Assembly (NCBI GenBank): GCA_023266095.1
Contig: JAHFRV010000005.1
Span: forward strand, 1 to 60,390
DNA: 60,390 bases
Origin: Gammaproteobacteria bacterium
GTDB taxonomy: Bacteria; Pseudomonadota; Gammaproteobacteria; DRLM01
Direction of reading: 5' to 3'
In this document: positions 19,381 to 29,084 of the stretch, in pieces
How positions within the stretch are numbered: the first letter of the stretch is position 1
How the letters are laid out: every line of letters starts with the position of its first letter
Position numbers and translations under genes: made by a program
The notes under the pieces: generated by a model
Databases searched by the model: none
Told to the model about the DNA's origin: nothing
What the model saw: only the letters and a program-made list of their open reading frames with translations

Positions 19381-20808
19381 TTAGAGGTTGTAACCGCGCT
19401 CGTCGTGCAGCGCGATATCCAATCCTTCCGTTTCCTGCTCTTCGGTGACTCGCAAACCTATCACCACATCCAGCACCTTCAAGATGATGAAGGTGGCGAC
19501 GGCGCAGTAGATCACGGTGATGGCCACGCCCTTGATCTGGGTCCACACCTGGCTGCCGATCTGGATGTCGGAAACGCCGCCCATGCTGGTCGCGGCGAAA
19601 ACGCCAGTGAGCACCGCGCCGACGATGCCGGCCACCGCATGCACGCCGAATACATCCAGCGAGTCATCGTATTTGAGCGCGCGCTTGAGTTTGGTGGAAG
19701 CGAGGAAAGCCAGCACACCCGCCGCCAAACCGATGATCAGTGCACCCATCGGCCCCACGTAACCCGAGGCGGGGGTGATGGCGACCAGACCCGCCACCGC
19801 GCCGGAGGCGATGCCGAGCACGCTGGGTTTACCGTGACTCAACCACTCGCTGAACATCCACGCCAGCGCGGCGGCGGCGGTGGCGATCTGAGTCACGGCC
19901 ATGGCCATGCCCGCGGTGCCGTTGGCCGCCACCGCCGAACCGGCGTTGAAACCGAACCAGCCCACCCAGAGCATGGAAGCGCCGACCACCGTCAACACCA
20001 GGCTGTGCGGCGGCATGGCGGTGGTCGGCCAGCCTTTACGCTTGCCCAACACCAGCGCCGCCACCAGGCCGGCGATACCGGCGTTGATGTGCACCACGGT
20101 ACCGCCCGCGAAGTCGAGCACGCCCATATCCCAGAACAAACCGCCGGGGCCGCTCCACACCATGTGAGCGATGGGGGCGTACACCACCAGCGACCAAATG
20201 CCCATGAACCACAACATGGCGGAAAACTTCATGCGCTCGGCGAAAGCGCCCACCATCAAGGCCGGGGTGATGATCGCGAAGGTCATCTGGAAGGTCATGA
20301 ACACGGTCTCGGGAATCGCAGCGGTTAAGCTCGCCACCGTCACACCCGACAAGAACAGCTTGTTCAAACCCCCGATGATGGAGTTGAGATTGGTGACCCC
20401 CGCCTGCATGCCCGTAGTGTCGAAGGCCAGACTGTAACCGATGACCATCCACAAAATAGTAATGAGCGAGGTGATGGCGAAACACTGCATCAAGACCGAC
20501 AAGACGTTTTTCGCCCGCACCATGCCGGCATAAAACAAGGCGAGACCCGGAATGGTCATGAACAAGACCAGGGCCGTGGAGGTGAGCATCCAGGCGGTAT
20601 CGCCGGAATTGAGCGTGGGGGTGGGTGCCGCCGCTTCGACGATGGTCTCCGCCGCCGGCGCTTCTTCGGCGAGCATGTCAACCGCGGGGGTTTCGAGCAT
20701 GGGCGTTTCGGCCGTAGGTGCCGTGTCCTCAGCCATAGCCGTGGGCAACATGCAGATCATCAAGAGTGCCGATAAGAAAACACCGATTACATTTTTATTT
20801 AACTTCAT
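19381..20808 (-). CDS. amtB: Ammonium transporter
   Basis: Inner-membrane trimeric ammonium channel. 475 residues: a cleavable signal (residues 1-26, ending PTAMA), then an unusual Ala/Glu/Thr/Pro-rich stretch of about 40 residues, then the 11-helix Amt core starting near GDTAWMLTSTALV. Core motifs: FAGGTVVHINAGIAGLVAAL with the first pore His and FGVHAVAGIVGAVLTG with the second. It lies 15 nt after glnK and shares its nitrogen control. The acidic periplasmic N-terminal linker is longer than in E. coli AmtB. Confidence 0.96.
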   Translation of the reverse strand: MKLNKNVIGVFLSALLMICMLPTAMAEDTAPTAETPMLETPAVDMLAEEAPAAETIVEAAAPTPTLNSGDTAWMLTSTALVLFMTIPGLALFYAGMVRAKNVLSVLMQCFAITSLITILWMVIGYSLAFDTTGMQAGVTNLNSIIGGLNKLFLSGVTVASLTAAIPETVFMTFQMTFAIITPALMVGAFAERMKFSAMLWFMGIWSLVVYAPIAHMVWSGPGGLFWDMGVLDFAGGTVVHINAGIAGLVAALVLGKRKGWPTTAMPPHSLVLTVVGASMLWVGWFGFNAGSAVAANGTAGMAMAVTQIATAAAALAWMFSEWLSHGKPSVLGIASGAVAGLVAITPASGYVGPMGALIIGLAAGVLAFLASTKLKRALKYDDSLDVFGVHAVAGIVGAVLTGVFAATSMGGVSDIQIGSQVWTQIKGVAITVIYCAVATFIILKVLDVVIGLRVTEEQETEGLDIALHDERGYNL

Positions 20809-20823
20809 GATTAACTCCTCCGC

Positions 20824-21249
<426 letters not shown>

Positions 21250-21306
21250 CTATTTGCGCGGGTACAGCTTGCGGCGCCTCGCCAAACGGTCTACGGTCTA
21301 GCCTTG

Positions 21307-21322
21307 AGCATGATATGTGCCA
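21307..21322 (-). promoter_or_regulatory. Sigma-54 promoter of glnK-amtB
   Basis: Minus-strand TGGCACATATCATGCT matches the -24/-12 consensus TGGCAC-N5-TTGCA with the right GG to GC spacing; the only mismatches are ATGC for TTGC and the last base. It lies about 145 nt upstream of the glnK start. Confidence 0.7.
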
Positions 21323-21415
21323 CTCGAAAAATAGGCTGTATTTCAGCAATATGATTAGGATCCGGCGTTTTTCAGACCTGCTAGGCGCACCATCTTGGAT
21401 GTGATAAAAAAGCCT

Positions 21416-21432
21416 CGCACCAATCTAGTGCT
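21416..21432. promoter_or_regulatory. NtrC-type enhancer site
   Basis: CGCACCAATCTAGTGCT matches the NtrC dyad TGCACC-N5-GGTGCA at 9 of 12 defined positions, with both GCAC/GTGC half sites intact. It lies about 95 nt upstream of the sigma-54 promoter, a normal enhancer distance. A weaker half-site (GCACC) is at 21387-21391. Confidence 0.55.
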
Positions 21433-21509
21433 CCGCTCTCTGGTACACTTTTTATGAATTGCAGTAGACTGGCCCCACGCGTTAAACGAACCCGACGAGG
21501 AACAGCACC

Positions 21510-21773
21510 ATGATGGATCCCCACCTACTCGACCAACTCGCGGAGCGGCTGGCCAAGGCCCTGCCCCCCGGCGTGCGCGAGCTCCAGCAGGACGCCGAGA
21601 AAAACTTCCGGGCGATTTTGCAAAGCGGCTTCGCCAAACTGAATCTGGTCACCCGCGAAGAATTCGACGTACAAACCGCGCTACTGGCCCGCACCCGTTT
21701 GCAGCTCGACGCGCTGGAACGGCAGATTGCCACACTGGAAGGCCACGGCCAACCGCACAAACCGGGCGTTTAA
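21510..21773 (+). CDS. ubiK: Ubiquinone biosynthesis accessory factor UbiK (BMFP family)
   Basis: 87 residues, a small coiled-coil membrane-fusogenic type protein (formerly YqiC). It begins MDPHLLDQLAERLAKALP; the conserved region LNLVTREEFDVQ is followed by a heptad-rich helix (LLARTRLQLDALERQIATLE). In E. coli it partners UbiJ to help Ubi hydroxylases under oxygen. Two ATGs are adjacent (21510, 21513). comM follows, a common gammaproteobacterial pair. Confidence 0.9.
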   Translation: MMDPHLLDQLAERLAKALPPGVRELQQDAEKNFRAILQSGFAKLNLVTREEFDVQTALLARTRLQLDALERQIATLEGHGQPHKPGV

Positions 21774-21880
21774 TCCTGGCGGATAAGCCCGTTTCTCGGG
21801 AATAATGCCGGAGACAAGACGCCGCCCACGGTGGGCGACGACTCACTCACGTACACCGGCCTCACCAAGAAAGGCGCACC

Positions 21881-23431
21881 GTGTCCCTCGCTGTCATCCA
21901 CACCCGCGCGCAGGAAGGCATCAGCGCACCGGCCGTCACCGTCGAGGTGCACCTCGCCAACGGTTTACCCGGCCTGTCGATCGTCGGCCTGCCCGAGACC
22001 ACCGTCAAAGAAAGCAAGGACCGGGTGCGCGCCGCGCTATTGAACGCGCAATTCGACTTTCCCGCGCGGCGCATCACCATCAACCTGGCGCCAGCCGATC
22101 TGCCCAAGGACGGCAGCCGGTTCGACCTGCCCATCGCGCTCGGCATCCTCGCCGCCTCCGGGCAGATTCCCGCCGAGGAATTATCAAGCTACGAATTCGT
22201 CGGCGAGCTCGCGCTCACCGGCGAATTGCGCAGCGTCCGCGGCGCTCTGCCCTTCGCCCTGCACAGCCGCCAAGCGGGCCGCGCGGTGATTCTGCCGCGG
22301 ATCAACGCCGACGAAGCGGTGCTGGCGCGGGACGCCGTGGTGTTCGGCGCTCGGCATTTGCTGGAAGTGTGCGAACATCTGCGCGGCACAACCCGTATCG
22401 TGCCGCACGTACTCACGGAAAATCCGGCGACGACACCCGCGCCACATGACCCGGATTTGCGCGACGTGCGTGGTCAACATCACGCCAAACGCGCCCTGGA
22501 AATCGCCGCCGCCGGCGGTCACAACTTATTGTTCATCGGTCCGCCGGGCACCGGCAAAACCATGTTGGCTTCGCGGCTCACTTCCATTCTGCCGCCGCTG
22601 AGCGAAGAGGCCGCCCTGGAAGCAGCGGCCATCGCCTCGATCAGCGATCAGGGTTTCACCGCCGCGTTATGGGGCCGCCGCCCCTACCGCGCTCCGCATC
22701 ACACCGCGTCGGCGGTGGCCTTGGTGGGCGGCGGGTCACAGCCGCGCCCCGGCGAAATCTCGCTGGCCCATCACGGCGTGTTGTTTCTCGACGAATTACC
22801 CGAGTTCGATCGCCGTGTGCTCGAAGTGCTGCGCGAACCCTTGGAGTCGGGGCGCATCGTCATCTCCCGCGCCGCGCGCCAGGCGGAATTCCCCGCGCGT
22901 TTTCAATTGATCGCGGCGATGAATCCCTGTCCCTGCGGTTACCTCGGCGACGCCGGCGGCCGCTGCCGTTGCAGCGCGGAAAACGTACTGCGTTACCGCG
23001 CCCGCCTGTCCGGCCCCCTGCTTGACCGCATTGATTTACACGTCGAGGTGCCGGCGCTGCCGCACGAACAGTTACGCGGCGCGCAAACCGCGAAGGAGCC
23101 ATCCAGCCTCGAAGTGCGCGAGCGTGTGCATGCCGCCCAGGCACGGCAAATGGCGCGGGCGGGCAAGCTCAATCATCATTTGACGACGACAGAAACGGAA
23201 CGCACCTGCGCGCTGGATAAGACCGCGGAGAATTTATTGGAGCAGGCAGTGGCGCAGCTGGGTTTGTCGGCGCGGGCTTTTCATCGCGTGCTGCGGGTGG
23301 CGCGCAGCATCGCCGATCTGGCGGGCGAGCCCGCGATTCAGGCCGCCCACATCGGCGAGGCGATTTCTTATCGGCGCTTGGATCGCGCGCCGCGCGTGAT
23401 TACCAATACTCTTTCAATGGCGCCCCAGTGA
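21881..23431 (+). CDS. comM: YifB/ComM family AAA+ helicase
   Basis: 516 residues, GTG start. The N-terminal Lon-protease-like domain has GLSIVGLPETTVKESKDRVR; the central Mg-chelatase AAA+ domain has Walker A GPPGTGKTML and Walker B VLFLDELPEF; the sensor region is AAMNPCPCGYLGD; and a C-terminal Mg-chelatase domain is present. ComM is a hexameric branch-migration helicase that helps integrate incoming single-stranded DNA in natural transformation. In the same window, this bears on possible uptake of cassette DNA, but no other competence gene is seen. Confidence 0.95.
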   Translation: MSLAVIHTRAQEGISAPAVTVEVHLANGLPGLSIVGLPETTVKESKDRVRAALLNAQFDFPARRITINLAPADLPKDGSRFDLPIALGILAASGQIPAEELSSYEFVGELALTGELRSVRGALPFALHSRQAGRAVILPRINADEAVLARDAVVFGARHLLEVCEHLRGTTRIVPHVLTENPATTPAPHDPDLRDVRGQHHAKRALEIAAAGGHNLLFIGPPGTGKTMLASRLTSILPPLSEEAALEAAAIASISDQGFTAALWGRRPYRAPHHTASAVALVGGGSQPRPGEISLAHHGVLFLDELPEFDRRVLEVLREPLESGRIVISRAARQAEFPARFQLIAAMNPCPCGYLGDAGGRCRCSAENVLRYRARLSGPLLDRIDLHVEVPALPHEQLRGAQTAKEPSSLEVRERVHAAQARQMARAGKLNHHLTTTETERTCALDKTAENLLEQAVAQLGLSARAFHRVLRVARSIADLAGEPAIQAAHIGEAISYRRLDRAPRVITNTLSMAPQ

Positions 23432-23497
23432 CACCCTGTTCAATTCACTCACTCGGTGACTGCTACTTGTCACTGTTCGGCTAAATCACCTACTACC

Positions 23498-23920
23498 TCA
23501 CACCTCCGCTCGCGCCGGCGGCACCGGTCGGGGCTGGCGCTGCTCGTCCACCGCCACAAAGGTCAGGGTGGCTTGGGTGACCTTGATGCAATCGTCGGGC
23601 TGGCGGTTACGCTCGGCGAAAACCTCGACCTCCACGGTGAGCGAGGTGCGTCCCACCCGCACCACCTCGGCATAACAGCTGATGAGGTCACCGACGAACA
23701 CCGGCCGATGGAACTCGAAGGAATTGACCGCCACCGTCACCACCCGCCCTTGGGCGCGGCGCAAAGCGGCGATGCTGGCGGCGATATCCACCTGCGACAT
23801 GATCCAGCCGCCGAAGATATCGCCCGAGGCATTGGTGTCGGTGGGCATGGCGACTATGCGCAAAGTCGGATCGCGGTCTTGCGGCAGACAAGGTGAGATC
23901 ATGCGTTGCTTGCTTTCCAT
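23498..23920 (-). CDS. Acyl-CoA thioesterase (YciA-like hotdog)
   Basis: 140 residues from ATG 23920 (a TTG precedes it). Hotdog-fold thioesterase: MPTDTNASGDIFGGWIMSQVD carries the catalytic Asp/Asn region, followed by the usual FHRPVFVGDLI. It is the last gene of the fatty acid degradation operon and its ATG overlaps the TGA of the acyl-CoA ligase (TGATG). Likely releases CoA from surplus acyl-CoA. Confidence 0.92.
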   Translation of the reverse strand: MESKQRMISPCLPQDRDPTLRIVAMPTDTNASGDIFGGWIMSQVDIAASIAALRRAQGRVVTVAVNSFEFHRPVFVGDLISCYAEVVRVGRTSLTVEVEVFAERNRQPDDCIKVTQATLTFVAVDEQRQPRPVPPARAEV

Positions 23921-25719
23921 CAATGTCCCTCGTAGAGCCGGTCCACCTCGTCACGGAACTGAGCGAGGATACGCTCGCGACGTACTTTGAGGGTCGGCGT
24001 GAGCAAGCCGTTTTCGATGGTCCATGGTAACAGACTCACCGCTACCCGCCGCACCTGCACATAACCGGGGAAACCGCGCACCTGGGCGGCGATACAGCCC
24101 AGCGCCCATTTCTCCACCGCCTTGCAACGCAGCGCGTCAGCCGCCTCCGGATCGATGCCCAGACTTTGCGCCACCGTCTTCCAGCGTTCAGGCGTGAGCA
24201 CTACCAGCGCGCTCAAATACGGCCGGCCTTCGCCGATCACCAGCACATGTTCGAAAACCGGATCGCGGGCGATGGCGGTTTCCATATCCGCCGGCGGCAA
24301 TTTTTCGCCGTTGGCGAGCACGATGATCTCCTTGAGCCGACCGGTTATGAAGACGTGCCGACCTTCGATGCGCGCCACATCACCGGTGTGTAGCCAGCCG
24401 TCGCTATCGATCAAGGCCGCGCTCGCCTCGGGTTTATTCCAATAGCCCAGACACACATTGGGTCCGCGCACCAGCAACTCGTCATTATTGCCAAGGCGCA
24501 CCTCCACATCCTGCAACGGCAGGCCCACACTGGCCGGGATATTGTCATCAAGCTTATTGGCGCACACCACCGGACTGGTCTCGGTGAGGCCGTAACCTTG
24601 AATCAGCGGCAGACCCAAACCGACGAACACCCGGGCGATGGCCGGCGACAGCGGCGCGCCGCCGCACACCGCCACCCGTACTCGTCCGCCCATTTTGGTC
24701 AGCAGTTTGCGGGCCACCACTTTTTCCAGCAGCGGCCATGACAACTGTTGTATCCGCCACGGCACTCGGCCCTGGCGGTGTTCGAAACGCTGCCAACCCA
24801 CCTCCACCGCCGACTCGAATAAGCGCCGCGCCAGGGGCGGCTGTTCATCGAGCTGGGCGCAGAGTTTGGCGTAGATGCGTTCGTAGATACGCGGCACGGA
24901 AATAAGAATGGTGGGCCGCACGCTGAGCAGATCTTCCGGCAACTGGGGAATGGAACGCGCGTAAGCCACCGTCGCCCCCGCCATCATCGGCAGGTAATGA
25001 CCCACGGTGCGTTCGAGGGCGTGCGACAAGGGCAGAAAGGATAAAAAGACATCGTCACCGGTAACCGGCACCGTGCGCGAGCAACTGTAGGCGTTGCTCA
25101 AAATATTGCGGTGGCTGAGCATCACGCCCTTGGGATGGCCGGTGGTGCCCGAGGTGTAGACCAGGGTCGCGAGCTCGTCGGACGCGCCTTCCACCGTACG
25201 CAACTCGCCGCCGTCGACGGGCAGCCAGGCGCTCAACACGGTGAGTGCGGGATCCATCGCCTCGAACGGCTTCACCACCACGATGCGGGCGAGCTCAGCG
25301 AGTTGACCACGCACCTCGCGCAACGCCTCCCAATGCTCGGCGCCGCCGATCAGCAGGAACTTGGCCCCGGCGTCACGCAAAATATATCCGGCGTTTTCCG
25401 CGCGGTCGTTGACGTAGAGCGGCACCACCACTAGGCCCAGCCCCAGGGCGGCCTGTTCGAAGCACACCCATTCGCGGCCGTTTTGCACCATCACCGCCAC
25501 GCGGTCGCCGGGTTGCAAACCATCCTGCAGCAGGGCCGATTGCCAGCGCGCCACTTGGCGGGCCATATCGGCCCAGCGCGCAGTCTGCCACTCCATGGTG
25601 GTTTCATCGAAAGCACGGTAGGCCGGCGCGTCGGGACTGCGCCGTACCCGTTCGCGGAACAGCCCCGCCAGGGTTACCGCTGCTTGGGGAGTAATAATGT
25701 CCGGTACGGCATCTGACAT
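23920..25719 (-). CDS. Long-chain acyl-CoA synthetase (AMP-forming)
   Basis: 599 residues from ATG 25719, 20 nt after the stop of the previous gene. It activates fatty acids to acyl-CoA via acyl-AMP. Motifs: LVYTSGTTGHPKGVMLSH (P-loop), IQGYGLTETSPV, DGWLHTGDVA and GRLKEIIVLANGEKLPP. Closest in style to FadD15/AAE-type long-chain ligases. Member of the beta-oxidation operon. Confidence 0.93.
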   Translation of the reverse strand: MSDAVPDIITPQAAVTLAGLFRERVRRSPDAPAYRAFDETTMEWQTARWADMARQVARWQSALLQDGLQPGDRVAVMVQNGREWVCFEQAALGLGLVVVPLYVNDRAENAGYILRDAGAKFLLIGGAEHWEALREVRGQLAELARIVVVKPFEAMDPALTVLSAWLPVDGGELRTVEGASDELATLVYTSGTTGHPKGVMLSHRNILSNAYSCSRTVPVTGDDVFLSFLPLSHALERTVGHYLPMMAGATVAYARSIPQLPEDLLSVRPTILISVPRIYERIYAKLCAQLDEQPPLARRLFESAVEVGWQRFEHRQGRVPWRIQQLSWPLLEKVVARKLLTKMGGRVRVAVCGGAPLSPAIARVFVGLGLPLIQGYGLTETSPVVCANKLDDNIPASVGLPLQDVEVRLGNNDELLVRGPNVCLGYWNKPEASAALIDSDGWLHTGDVARIEGRHVFITGRLKEIIVLANGEKLPPADMETAIARDPVFEHVLVIGEGRPYLSALVVLTPERWKTVAQSLGIDPEAADALRCKAVEKWALGCIAAQVRGFPGYVQVRRVAVSLLPWTIENGLLTPTLKVRRERILAQFRDEVDRLYEGH

Positions 25720-25739
25720 CGGCGCCTCATCAGGTTGTA

Positions 25740-27776
25740 TTACGCGGATTGCCATCCCTCGTCGGGCTGGAAAATCTGGCCGTGTTCTCGGGTCAATTGT
25801 TCCAGGCGTCGCCGCACCGCCAGCGCGCCGGTGTGGTGCGCGAAGTGCAGCGGCCCGCCGCGGAAGGGCGCGAAGCCGGTGCCGAAGATCATGCCTGCGT
25901 CGAGCAGATCGGCATCTTCTACTACGCCTTCGCGGAGACAAGCCATCGCTTCGTTGAAGTAACGAAACATCAGCCGGTCGGTGATATCCGCCGGTGGTTG
26001 ATACCCCTTGGGCGGTTTGACGAACACCGGCTGGTCGCCTTGATACGTATAAAAACCGCGACCACTCTTCTTGCCGAGATGACCGGCGGCGACCAGTTCA
26101 CGCAGCCGCGGCGGCACCTCGCCACGCTGCAATTGCTTGGAAAGAATCTCCGCCACCGAGAGACAAATGTCGAGGCCCACGGTATCGGCGAGCAGGATGG
26201 GCCCCATCGGCATGCCGAACTCGGTGGCGGCGGCGTCGATCACCGTCGCCGGCACGCCTTCCGCTTCCAAGGCCACCGCCTCCAGCAGATACGGCATCAA
26301 TACCCGGTTCACCAAAAAGCCCGGCGAACTTTTCACCGGCAGGGGCAGGCGATCGATCTGCCGCACGAAGGCCGCGGCCTGTTTCGCCATCTCGGCTGAC
26401 GTCCGCGTGCTGGCCACCACCTCCACCAACTGCATTTGCGCGACCGGGTTGAAAAAGTGCACGCCGACTAGACGTTCGGGACGTTGCAGCACTTCGCTCA
26501 AGGTCTCCAGCGGGATGCTCGACGTGTTGGTGGCGAGCAGCGCGTCGGCGCGGATGAGCGGTTCGATCTCCCGATAAAGGTTCTGTTTCGCCCTCACATC
26601 CTCGAAGATGGCCTCGATGATCACATCGGCGCGCCGCAGACCCGCGCCCGCCCGATCCGGCTGCAAGCGGTCCATCGCGGCCTGCACCAGCCGTGGCAAT
26701 TTCAATTTCTTTTTATACAAAGCCTGCGCGCGTTTCATCACCCGGCCCAAGGCCTCGGGATTGCGATCCTGCACCGTGACTCGCAAACCGCGCAGCGCGC
26801 ACCAGGCGGCGATGTCGCCGCCCATCACCCCGGCGCCGATCACATGCAGGTGTTTGGCGTTGAAATCCGCGCCGCGGCCCAGCGACTTCAGACGCTCCTG
26901 TAGAAAAAATACCCGCACCAGATTACGCGCGGTGTCGCCGGTCACCAGGCGCGCCACCGAACGGGCTTCTTCGTGCATCATCCGCTCACGGTCGCCGGCG
27001 TATTCCGCCCACAGATCGATCAGCGCATAAGGTGCGGGATAGTGTTGCGGCGGCGCCTTCTCCGCGACCTTCTTGCGCAACATGGACGCCAGCAGCGGCC
27101 GCACCATACCGTGATGAGTGATGCGCTGGAAAAATTTCGGCTGATGCGGTTGAGGCTGTTCCAGCACCATCGTCTCGGCGGCGCGCCGCAACTGCCGTGC
27201 GGGCACGGCGTAATCCACCAAGCCCATTTTCTGCGCCTGGCGCGCTTCCACGGTGCGGCCGCTCAACATCAAGTCCATCGCCGCCGGCGCGCCAATCAGC
27301 GGCGGCAAACGCACGGTGCCGCCGAAGCCGGGATGAATACCGAGTTTCACCTCGGGCAAACCCAGCCGTGTGCGCGGATCGTCCTCGGCGACACGATAAC
27401 GGCAGGCCAGCGCCAGCTCCATGCCGCCGCCCAGGCAAAAACCGTGAATCATCGCGACGGTGGGAAACGGCAAGGCCTCGAGGCGATTCAACACGGCCTG
27501 ACCGCGGCCGACCAGTTCCGTCGCCTCGTCAAAATTAGTCAGCGCGGTGAATTCCTTCACATCGGCGCCGGCGATGAAACCGTTGGCCTTGGCCGAATAA
27601 ATCACCAGACCACTCGGCCGCTCGGCGGCAAGCGCACCGATGATGGTTTGCAGTTCTTCCAACACGTCTTTGGCCAGCACATTGGCGCCGGCCTCGGCTT
27701 TATCGATGGCCAGCCAGGCGATGCGCTTGGCGTCGATCGCCAAGCGCCAGTGTTTATAAATCAGATCATCGGCCAT
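25740..27776 (-). CDS. fadJ: Enoyl-CoA hydratase / 3-hydroxyacyl-CoA dehydrogenase
   Basis: 678-residue bifunctional alpha subunit of the beta-oxidation complex. The N-terminal crotonase has NGFIAGADVKEF and GFCLGGGMELALACRYRVA; the dehydrogenase has the NAD site VIGAGVMGGDIAAWCALRG, and a later HFFNPVAQMQLVEVV with the catalytic His. The start is 3 nt after the thiolase stop. It is slightly shorter than E. coli FadB/FadJ (714-729). The symbol is by similarity; FadB-like is equally possible. Confidence 0.92.
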   Translation of the reverse strand: MADDLIYKHWRLAIDAKRIAWLAIDKAEAGANVLAKDVLEELQTIIGALAAERPSGLVIYSAKANGFIAGADVKEFTALTNFDEATELVGRGQAVLNRLEALPFPTVAMIHGFCLGGGMELALACRYRVAEDDPRTRLGLPEVKLGIHPGFGGTVRLPPLIGAPAAMDLMLSGRTVEARQAQKMGLVDYAVPARQLRRAAETMVLEQPQPHQPKFFQRITHHGMVRPLLASMLRKKVAEKAPPQHYPAPYALIDLWAEYAGDRERMMHEEARSVARLVTGDTARNLVRVFFLQERLKSLGRGADFNAKHLHVIGAGVMGGDIAAWCALRGLRVTVQDRNPEALGRVMKRAQALYKKKLKLPRLVQAAMDRLQPDRAGAGLRRADVIIEAIFEDVRAKQNLYREIEPLIRADALLATNTSSIPLETLSEVLQRPERLVGVHFFNPVAQMQLVEVVASTRTSAEMAKQAAAFVRQIDRLPLPVKSSPGFLVNRVLMPYLLEAVALEAEGVPATVIDAAATEFGMPMGPILLADTVGLDICLSVAEILSKQLQRGEVPPRLRELVAAGHLGKKSGRGFYTYQGDQPVFVKPPKGYQPPADITDRLMFRYFNEAMACLREGVVEDADLLDAGMIFGTGFAPFRGGPLHFAHHTGALAVRRRLEQLTREHGQIFQPDEGWQSA

Positions 27777-27779
27777 GGT

Positions 27780-29084
27780 TCAACCCTCGCTTTCCAGCAA
27801 CATGGCGCCGCCCTGGCCGCCGCCGATGCACAAACTGGCGATGCCGCGGCGGCCGCCGCGTTGTTGCAACACGTGTAACAGATGGAGCACGATGCGCGCG
27901 CCGCTGGCGCCCACCGGGTGGCCGAGGCTGACACCGCCGCCGTCGACGTTGAGGCGTTCGCGGGGGATCTCGCCCACCGCGTGATCCCAACCGAGTTCGA
28001 CGCGGCTATAGGTCTCGTCTTTCAACGCGGCCAGCACCGCCAGCACTTGTGCGGCGAAGGCCTCGTTGATTTCCCAATAGTCGATGTCGTTCACACTGAG
28101 CTTGCCGCGTTGCAACAGCGGCGCCATGGCGTTGGCGGGGCCTAGCCCCATTTGCGCGGGATCGACGCCGGCCCATTGGCTGTCGACGATGCGGCCCAAT
28201 ATCGGCAGCCGGTATTTTTTCACCGCGTCTTCGCTGGCAAGAATCAACAGCGCCGCACCGTCGGTGATCTGCGCGCTGTTGGCGGCGGTGACCAGGCCGA
28301 ATTTCCTGTCGAACACCGGCTTCAATTTGCCGAGTTTGGCCATGTCGCCGTCGCGGCGCAGGCCGTCGTCCTCGCCGTAGACCTTGCCCGTGCCGTCGTA
28401 CAACAATTCGATTTCGCCGAGCCGCCCTTCGTCTTGCGCGGTGGCGAGCCGGCGGTGGCTCTCCAGGGCGAAGGCGTCCATCTCTTCACGGCTGATCTTG
28501 AAACGGTAAGCGAGATTCTCGGCGGTCTGGCCCATGTTCAAACCGACCAGCGGATCGGTGAGACCGCGCAGCAGGCCGATTACCGGCGCGAGATGGGCGG
28601 GCCGCAATTTGGTAAGTGTCTTGGCACGCGCGCCGAGATTACGCGCCGCGCCCCACTGCGCCAGCCAGGCCACCATGGCCTCGCTCAACAACACCGGCGC
28701 GCGGCTCATGGCTTCGACGCCGCCCGCCAGGATGAGATCGGAGCGGCCGGCGGCGATGTCGTGAAAAGCATTGTCGAGGGCCTGCATGCCCGAAGCGCAA
28801 TTACGTTGCACGGTCCAGGCCGGCGTGCGCTGGTCACAGCCCAGCCGCAGCGCTACCAATCGTGCGATATTGGCCTCATCGGGGCCGGGCATGACGCAGC
28901 CGAGTATCACTTGATCGAAGGCGGCGGGTTCGAAAGGCTGGCGCAGCAACAAGGGCCGGCCGGCACCCACCGCCAGATCGGCGGCACTGAACGGCCCCGG
29001 CCCGCCCTTGGCCTTCAATTGTGGGGTACGCGCGCCGTCGACGATGTAGACCGGCCGTCCGTGATTCATCGCGCCATCAGGCAT
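27780..29084 (-). CDS. fadI: Acetyl-CoA C-acyltransferase (thiolase)
   Basis: 434 residues. Catalyses the last step of beta-oxidation and partners the preceding FadJ-like protein. Active Cys lies in RNCASGMQALDNA, His in GHPVGASGAR, and second Cys in LCIGGGQGGA. The length and KLRPAHLAPVIGLL-type loop fit FadI rather than FadA. It overlaps fadE by 8 nt. Confidence 0.92.
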   Translation of the reverse strand: MPDGAMNHGRPVYIVDGARTPQLKAKGGPGPFSAADLAVGAGRPLLLRQPFEPAAFDQVILGCVMPGPDEANIARLVALRLGCDQRTPAWTVQRNCASGMQALDNAFHDIAAGRSDLILAGGVEAMSRAPVLLSEAMVAWLAQWGAARNLGARAKTLTKLRPAHLAPVIGLLRGLTDPLVGLNMGQTAENLAYRFKISREEMDAFALESHRRLATAQDEGRLGEIELLYDGTGKVYGEDDGLRRDGDMAKLGKLKPVFDRKFGLVTAANSAQITDGAALLILASEDAVKKYRLPILGRIVDSQWAGVDPAQMGLGPANAMAPLLQRGKLSVNDIDYWEINEAFAAQVLAVLAALKDETYSRVELGWDHAVGEIPRERLNVDGGGVSLGHPVGASGARIVLHLLHVLQQRGGRRGIASLCIGGGQGGAMLLESEG

